Positions 57,470 to 64,000 of a stretch of DNA of 64,000 bases are shown one piece after another. The notes under the pieces were generated by a model, which saw nothing but the letters and a program-made list of their open reading frames with translations, did no database searches and had not been told where the DNA came from. The stretch comes from Xestospongia muta (lineage: Eukaryota; Porifera; Demospongiae; Haplosclerida; Petrosiidae): positions 3,365,214 to 3,429,213 of the forward strand of contig OY848924.1 of assembly GCA_963693285.1 (NCBI GenBank). Reading direction: 5' to 3'. Both the position numbers and the translations under genes were made by a program. The first letter of the stretch is position 1. Every line of letters begins with the position of its first letter.

Positions 57470-60400
57470 CTACACAATATGGCAAGAAAAGGAAAATTAA
57501 CTGAGTTAAAGGTTGTTTAGTAAACACAAAAATAATTGGTGAATTGTGATCTCAACATGCAAGCAAACAACATTTATCAACATAAATAAACTACTTAATA
57601 TCACTATGTCAACTATAATAGCATAGACTGTATAGGCAGGTACAATTGATTAGTTGATGTCATCACATATATTATATACAGTGGTTACTATTGTGTCTTA
57701 CATTACCTTGATGTGTACCATGATGACTAGGGAGAGTTTCTTCTTTGGGTTCATTTGAAAGTTCTTGTGGGGATTGTTGCTGTTGAGTAGAATATAAGTA
57801 TGTGATAAATAGTATTTTATGTTTACAATAAGAAAGATTGATGATGTAACCATTGTCTATTATATCATTAAGGAACTGAATTTCTGAACGACCAACATTA
57901 ACATGATCCTCATAAGAGGATAAATCATACCTGATGTTGAGGTAAGTTGTCAGTATTATATCCTTCAGTTGTATTAGCAGTACATGATTCCTTAGCAGGT
58001 TCTATAGGATATAAAGTGAACCTTATAAAATGTGACATGTTATATACAAATCTTCTTCTACAAAGTCATAATACAAACATTATATAATAGTTGCCTATCC
58101 TTTATCTATAACTAGAGTGTACATTAAAACAAGTATGGTGTATGAGCAATTACAAAAACATACACTACTTAATATCTGAGTTAAAAATCCCTAAATATTT
58201 CTAAAAGTATATTAACTGTTTTGTTCTTCACAAACTGAGGCATAAATAATATTAACAGTAATTTAAGTCAAACAGGACCTACACACCAGGTTAATACTAT
58301 AATTTTAATATTATGACCATCACAACTATTAACTGCATCTAGACCAATACATTTATGTATCAACATCATGAGTCTATTATATATTTACTTGTAGCTATCT
58401 GTTCTTTAGTACCTTCTTTTTTTAATGACTGGTATATCTTCATAGCTAGGGCTTTGTTGTTAATAAGTGGTCCCTTTAGAAGATCTAAAATTGTGATCCA
58501 TGTGACAGGAGCACCGTCATCTTTACCATCCATCTCTATCCATATTCCAATGATTTCACTAAGTTTTGTTTGATTTTGATGATTGGATTGTGCCAAAACT
58601 TGAAGTTCATTATAACTCATACCAAGCCCAAATCCAATTTCACGCCATGAAGCATTAATACAGGCTAGTTGAATTAAAACTTCACTTCTAGTAGGTTTAA
58701 CAACTAAATGAAAAATTAAATTAAAAATTGTCAAGAAATAATTACATTAACTCACATAATTTTGGAAAAGAACTAAAATCATCAGTGGATGTACATTCCA
58801 TTAACTCTTGATTACCTATACCATAGTATTAAATAAACAATAAGAGGCTGTACAAAAACTTATTACATGTCTTTAACATTATCACCTTATTACACTGGTT
58901 CATTAGTTACCAATATAATGAATATTACAAAATCAATATAAAACTTACATAACTTATCATATGTACTTGATAATTGTATTTGTTTATCAGGAGTAGTAGT
59001 ACTAGATTCTAAAAATATTAATAAGTATATGTTAGGCAGGACAAGCAAATAAACTACCTTTCTTTGAAATATAAACATCAACTTCAGGCAGACATTGTAT
59101 CTCTTCCTCTGTAATAGGTCTAGAGGATGTAGTCTATGTACGAAATTCAAACAATTAAAATTTATTCAATAATTAATTAACTTACCAAAGGGTTACGGCC
59201 AGTAAAAATGCTAAATTGATTAAGACGTTTCCTCACTGACAGATGAGTGCAATGAGATGTCAGTGGCATTATCTCCCCACATGCTTCCTCTACATGTTGG
59301 ATGTAGTGATGTGGTAATAGTATGTCCTTGTTGCTGTCTGTAAAGAGAGCCTCAGTAACAATGGGGGCAATGCAGAGGTAAGGTTCTTTTTCACCAACAA
59401 CAGATCTGACATCAACTCTTTTAGCAGTCTTATTGTTTGCATCACCAATAGGACATTTGGTAATAACTCCAAGGGCTACTTTTCTGAGGGAATAAAGTAT
59501 ACGGTGTCTCTGCTCCTTGTCAACAACATCATTCATATTACCAGGAGGAATAACAAACTGCTGCACTTCAAACGAGCATATCTTGTTCTTAAGACTAAGT
59601 ACTTCTTTAATGAGAGATGTACGGATCTCATAACTTTTCAAGGAACTGCTGTGAGAAACTAAAATTGTAACACATCTATTGTGTTCAGTAACCTCCACCA
59701 TTGCTTCAATATCATTCTCATCTTTCCAATATATGCCATTTTTCCACATAGTACAATCACGATTGAGTTCCATCACTTCAATGTTGGTTTCAATAATACT
59801 AATACCAGTGTTATCAGGAGGAAGACAACGAGTATAGGCTAAGTGACGAAGTAGTGTATGGAGAAATCGTGTAGGTAGAAATTGCTGAGGATTTGGACAC
59901 CATAGACACCAACCAAATCCATCTGTTGTTTGAAAGATTGGTGAGGGCCTCTCTACTTTAATAAGGGCAGGAAAAAACAAGTATTTGGCATCTTCAATTA
60001 CAGGAGGTTCTTCAGATGGTATATTGTTTGTGATGTTATTAACAGAACGAGAATTGATTTGGTGACAGAATTGTAGACTTGTTAAGACGTGAATTAGCAT
60101 TTTTGTATTGTGGTTGGGAAATAATTTAGCTAATGTGGACACTGGCATGATACCAGTATTACTGGCAACTGGTTTATGAACATGATCAATGCTTTCATTA
60201 AAAAGAATACCATTTACCTCAGTTAAGAGAGCTTTTTTGTCAATAATTAACCAATCTCCTAAAAATAAGACAAGACCCTTTTCTCCAAGAATGGTCAAAA
60301 ACTTCAACACAGTTGATCGGTCTGACAAAAGACATGGCTCATTCATCTTGTCAATTCTTGAGCAGAGGTCATCTAAGCTAATGGCAACAAGTTGAAGCTG

Positions 60401-63400
60401 TTGAAGGAAAGCATGTAGACAATGACAGTGGTAGCTTATTTTATCTTCTCTGTCAATAACAGCTTCACAGCTCTTCTTTAGTGTAGTCATACATTCTTTA
60501 ACACCTTTACCTCCTGGTCTATGGGAGTCCATTGCCAGGAAACCAGTATAATTCTGATCATGAATGGCGCTACTTGCAATTTCATTAATAAAATATTTGT
60601 AATCATTTTCACTTGGCAAAAGATCAACATGGCTTCCAACAATAATAACTTGACTGGGGATACTTAAATTAGTGCTAACATTCTCAATAAAATTAAACCA
60701 GAAGTACAGGTCCCTCTTTATTATCTCTTTCTCATCAGTAAGATTGCTTACAATTACAAAGACAGCTGGTGACCTCAACAAAAGAGTTTCCAATACTGCA
60801 GCATGGCTACTGTAATATTCTGGATGTCCAGCAAAATCCAAAATTACAACATTTCCTATTTCCTTACTACGAATGCTGTGGTAGTCAATTCCAGTGGTTT
60901 GTAATACAACACCTTCAACACATTCTTCTGGATCAATGTCCTGATACCAATTGTCAGCACGATAAGATATAACAGCAGCTAAAGAGCTTTTACCAGCATT
61001 TGTTTTTCCACAAAGGAATAGTTTGGCATATGAGTCTACTGGATACTCCATATTGTGTTGAAGAAATGGTTGGAACAATTTTAGCAATTGGAATCGGTTT
61101 TTGTGATTTGGTGGAATAAGCTCTAATGGTATTTGATGATGGTTGTTTACAGCCACTGGATTTAACTTCACATCATTTAGCAGGTATTGTATTGTGTCCT
61201 TAGTACCAATTGAGGAGGTAGAATATAGTCGGAATAAACAGGCAGAATGCAATAGAGTGTTGCCATCCTAGAAAAAAGAAATAAGCATATAATGTAGTTC
61301 TATCTATATTCTTATCATAGACAATAATACAGCAGTTACAGATTGAGTATAATGACAAAAAGATAACGATGCTTTGATTAGTCATACTTCCATTGACTGC
61401 AAGCGTTGTCATGTGTTACTATAAGAAAATGTATCTTGCCTTAATGGCTAGTTTGTTTTAATTACCTGACATGTTGTACATGTCAGGTGGTCCTAGGATT
61501 GTTTAGGGCCACATTTTAATTAACAGGAATGTCTATTTTATAAAACTGCTTTGTGTATTTGAGAACAATAATCATGTAGTCAACAGGGCTGTCTATTTAG
61601 GGATGGGACACTGTTTGTTCTTCCCTTATATTCTGTTTGAACCATGGATAACTATAAACTAGAAGGGTTTGCTAAGATTACTTTTACACCAAAAAATCAT
61701 GTTTTCACATGAGCACTATCTGCTTTAGTTTTGAGCGGTTACACCGTAAGAGTGGTGATTTTACAGACCTTGGAAGTAGCCTCTTAGGAGAAATACTATA
61801 TAAGTCTAAAATGTACTATTGTATTTACTAAATCTGAACAGAAGAAAGCATTGTTTCATAAAAATGATGAATAAAAGACTTTCGATGGTGTTTCCTTTTT
61901 CATGTAAAAATTATCTTGATGTATTTGCAATGGTATCATGACATTTAGTTCACTTGAAAGTAAGCTCTACTGCCATATTCCTAAGTATCAATCCAAGTAA
62001 TGAACAAAATTTTAGTTATTATTATTAATACCTTAACAATGACGTTATATACTTTAGATATAGTTTATGTACAAATGTTATCTTAAGTGAACAGATGTAT
62101 GAGTGACAGTCACTGACATAATTAATCTGTTCCTACAGTAGCCTCGTTATCATTTAAATTAGGGTTTAGATTTTTTTTCTAACTTTTAAAAATTTTGGAT
62201 AATTATTCTTAGAACATTTTTGTCGAAAAATGTTATTACAATATTTGAAGAAATGGGCATTCTAGGTATGAAAAAAGTTTGTATCAATTATTAATACCAC
62301 ATTAAAATGTCATATTTCAATGGAAATAATTCATAAATAACTGTAGTGTGACTTACTTTGTCTGTAGCATTTACATCAGCTCGTCCCACTTTGATTAATA
62401 AATTTAGAGCATCAACATAACCCTTCTCTGCTGCAAAATGTGCTGGTCTTCGTTGATACTAGAAAAAAATTGGAAAATTTATTCAATTACACAAATCACA
62501 CTAATAATTATTATAATAATTACATTACCATGGTGAATCTAATAATAATTATTACTACATATATAAGTATACTTGATATAAACTATAAATAGTAGCTAAA
62601 ATACAAGGCACTAACAAACTCCCTTTATAAGCTATGCCATGCTATGTATATCATGATTTTTGTTAACATCACCTTTTATTGAATAACAAAACACATTAGA
62701 TGCATTAAATGCACTCTATATGTGATCTTAGTACATATGAATTTCATAAGCCATACTCAATGACATGTAATATAGTGCTAGCCCTGTTTACAGACAAAGA
62801 AATTATTATCCAGTAATTTAAAGCTGTTGATAAACAATTACTATATGTCAATATATCATCAACTTTAAGCTTTAATGTTTAAGGAGAGAGGTTTATTTAT
62901 ATTAGCAACCACATATAATTCACATTTGTTAAGGACAGCCTCAGATGGCACATTATATTACTGTTTGTCCATCAATAATAATTAAGGTCTAATTGTTTCT
63001 TCTCAATGTAACCACAGGTTTATTGAAAATAGCAATGTCAATATTTATATTCATATTTTAAAGAGGTTTAAGGTCTAAGGAACAAACATGCACATATTAA
63101 ATGGCACAAGCTTAGTTAACAATGTATAATCTAACTTTTCCTACTATCACTTTCAAATACTTATACTACTGACATATAATATCCAATTCTTGAAAATGCA
63201 TTTAAAGGATTTTCCTAACATTTTCATGAAGTTACTACACAGAGCCAAAGTTTGAAAAGTTCCTATACTTAATGTCCATGTAGCAAACACCTATACACAA
63301 ACATCACTTAGCATTCAGGCAAAAGCTTCCATACTTAGGTTCTCAAATTGTGTCATTTTTGTAACAACTGCACTTAAACATTAATTATCAACTTTACTAG

Positions 63401-63722
63401 CATGATATAACTTTAGTAAAATATGGCTTTAAGACTATATTTTAAGTCAATTCTTTCTTCGTTTTTTAGCAGTGACAAATACATATGTCATGCTATTTTC
63501 CATAATGTAAAGTTCAAGTCATTTTTATACGAGTAACTCTATTTTCAATACCATTGTATACCTATTAACTACTGATTTAAGTCTAGTAAAACATAATAAT
63601 CTCTACACATAATATACACTGACTTCATCACAAATATTGGGATCTGCATTGGAGTTTAACAGTAGCTTTACAATATCACAGTGACCTCCTTCTGAGGCTA
63701 GATGTAGAGCTGTTTGCTGGTA
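57141..63722 (-). CDS. Ankyrin-Roc-COR-death-CARD-like signalling protein (5' end outside window)
   Basis: Exons in transcription order: 63624-63722, 62357-62458, 59186-61267, 59058-59133, 58949-59008, 58756-58815, 58389-58703, 57931-58001, 57707-57779 and 57141-57469. Phases are consistent at every junction and give about 1088 residues plus a stop. The order is two ankyrin repeats, a third ankyrin-like stretch, a Roc GTPase (GKTNAGKSS, DFAGHPE, SHVD), a COR-like region, a ~110-residue acidic/polar linker, a death domain, a Q/E-rich linker, and an all-helical CARD-like C-terminus. The architecture recalls the ankyrin-Roco-death part of DAPK1 without a kinase domain in the window. Such proteins act in the cytoplasm in cell-death or immune signalling (family knowledge). 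The N-terminus lies beyond base 64000. A GTAAGA donor sits inside the last exon, so an alternative 3' end is possible. Confidence 0.85.
57707..58001 (-). CDS. Two linker exons between death and CARD-like domains
   Basis: Exon 57931-58001 (KPAKESCTANTTEGYNTDNL, then PQHQ) and exon 57707-57779 (QQSPQELSNEPKEETLPSHH, then GTHQ) are polar, rich in Q, E, T and P, and probably disordered. Phases 1 to 0 and 0 to 1 fit the flanking exons. Confidence 0.75.
58389..58703 (-). CDS. Death-domain exon
   Basis: A 315-bp exon, phase 1 in and out. The core ASWREIGFGLGMSYNELQVL, then KLSEIIGIWIEM, TWITILDLLKG and ALAMKIYQSLKK matches the six-helix death-domain pattern: W-IG-LG-EL, L-E-W, TW-L-L, LA-I-L. Death domains mediate homotypic assembly of signalling complexes. 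Confidence 0.85.
58756..59133 (-). CDS. Three small linker exons between COR and death domains
   Basis: Exons 59058-59133 (SSRPITEEEIQCLPEVDVYI), 58949-59008 (SSTTTPDKQIQLSSTYDKL) and 58756-58815 (NQELMECTSTDDFSSFPKL). The last two are both exactly 60 bp, phase 1 on both sides, and both end in KL followed by T and a GT donor, so either could be skipped without breaking the frame. Confidence 0.78.
59186..61267 (-). CDS. Roc GTPase and COR-like exon
   Basis: One 694-codon exon, phase 0, from ttttctag to gtaagt. Residues 1-50 resemble an ankyrin repeat (DGNTLLHSAC). Residues about 80-280 are a Roc domain: P-loop GKTNAGKSS at 87-95, DFAGHPE at 144-150 (switch II), and VGSHVD at 210-215 in the NKxD position. 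From about 285 a COR-like region follows, with STVLKFLTILGEKGLVLFLG, WLIIDKKALL and LFFPALIKVERP. The remaining ~200 residues to FSIFTGRNPL are not assigned to a named domain. All GTP-binding motifs look intact, so nucleotide binding is likely. Confidence 0.88.
61268..62356. other. Large intron of the Roco gene
   Basis: Non-coding. It contains a perfect inverted repeat at 61464-61488 and otherwise AT-rich sequence without exon candidates. Confidence 0.7.
61464..61488. other. Perfect 10-bp inverted repeat
   Basis: ACCTGACATG and CATGTCAGGT pair perfectly around TTGTA in the intron. It could be a hairpin or a dyad binding site. Confidence 0.75.
62357..62458 (-). CDS. Ankyrin exon of the Roco gene
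   Basis: Thirty-four codons, phase 0, between ttttttctag and gtaagt (YQRRPAHFAAEKGYVDALNL, ending ADVNATDK). It is the counterpart of the exon at 8214-8318 in the other gene. Confidence 0.85.
62459..63623. other. Intron of the Roco gene, nothing else recognised
   Basis: AT-rich, with no further ankyrin exon found on the minus strand and no transposon recognised. Confidence 0.6.
63624..63722 (-). CDS. Ankyrin exon of the Roco gene, first in window
   Basis: Thirty-three codons, phase 0, after ttttttag (YQQTALHLASEGGHCDIVKL, ending ADPNICDE) before gtcagt. A textbook ankyrin repeat; counterpart of 8713-8811. The incoming phase-0 acceptor shows that more coding exons lie beyond base 64000. Confidence 0.87.
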
Positions 63723-64000
63723 CTAAAAAAAGCAACAAATACATAAGTATTTACAGTTTATTATAATAGTACAAAATATACAGTACATTGCAATACAAAC
63801 AAATGATAAAGAATTGTCCTAAGACTCTTTTGGTTGCTTTGGCATTAAAGTTGTTTGGAAATTTGAAAAACAGTTAATATTTGGGTAGAACAAATCCTTG
63901 CTTAGTAGTATTGTATGACAATACCAATAGAGTAAAATGATGGCCTAATGAAAATAGAAAAAAATAGCTCAACTGCTTTCTAAAAATGATTAAGCAAAGC

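Noticed and set aside
58355..58573. 72-aa plus-strand ORF
   Set aside because: Antisense shadow of the death-domain exon.
60189..60972. Plus-strand ORFs of 67-68 aa
   Set aside because: Antisense shadows of the Roc/COR exon.

Overview
The window is metazoan nuclear DNA: strongly AT-rich, with many short phase-matched GT-AG exons, ankyrin and death-fold domains, and several kinds of decayed transposon. The mix (an ankyrin/Roco/death-domain gene family, introns often of 50-1000 bp, AT-rich intergenic DNA) suggests a demosponge, probably Amphimedon or a relative. That is an inference from gene content; no species marker was seen. Most ORFs of 60-80 codons are chance ORFs in introns and repeats, and the real coding sequence is in small exons.

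Layout. Bases 1-18182 hold an ankyrin-repeat gene on the minus strand. Its start codon is at 18182 and its 12 recognisable exons run leftward and off the window. The gene grew by duplication: three near-identical ankyrin exons lie in ~1-kb tandem units (12.4-15.7 kb, with a truncated fourth), and a ~3.4-kb segment containing one ankyrin exon is present twice (1-3.4 and 5.3-8.7 kb). Three DNA-transposon-like insertions lie in its introns: a TA-flanked IS630/Tc1-type element, a TTAA-flanked element with a terminal hairpin, and a duplicated MITE-like element. Bases 18.8-24.2 kb contain no recognisable gene. Bases 25.9-30.2 kb (+) hold a broken cyclin-dependent-kinase gene of the CDK4/6 type. Bases 32.5-32.8 kb (-) hold a lone C-terminal exon of an apparent membrane protein.

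Between 34.7 and 55.0 kb, two broken partial copies of phosphopantothenate-cysteine ligase (PPCS, coenzyme A synthesis) bracket a repeat-rich interval. It holds a 19-unit ~132-bp array (36.4-38.8 kb), a dead CR1/L2-type retrotransposon (38.9-42.7 kb), a ~39-unit ~146-bp array (46.3-52.0 kb) and a short-period minisatellite (52.1-52.7 kb). In both large arrays most units look like a small exon flanked by a splice acceptor and a GTAAG donor, with a multiple-of-three consensus length. This is the most unusual structure in the window.

Bases 57.1-63.7 kb (-) hold the best gene. It encodes ankyrin repeats, a Roc GTPase, a COR-like region, a death domain and a C-terminal CARD-like domain, and it continues past the right edge. 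Its ankyrin exons match those of the left-hand gene in sequence and order, so the two are paralogues and the left-hand gene may also lead into a Roco/death module outside the window. By family knowledge such proteins are intracellular signalling scaffolds in cell-death or innate immune pathways; that role is inferred here.
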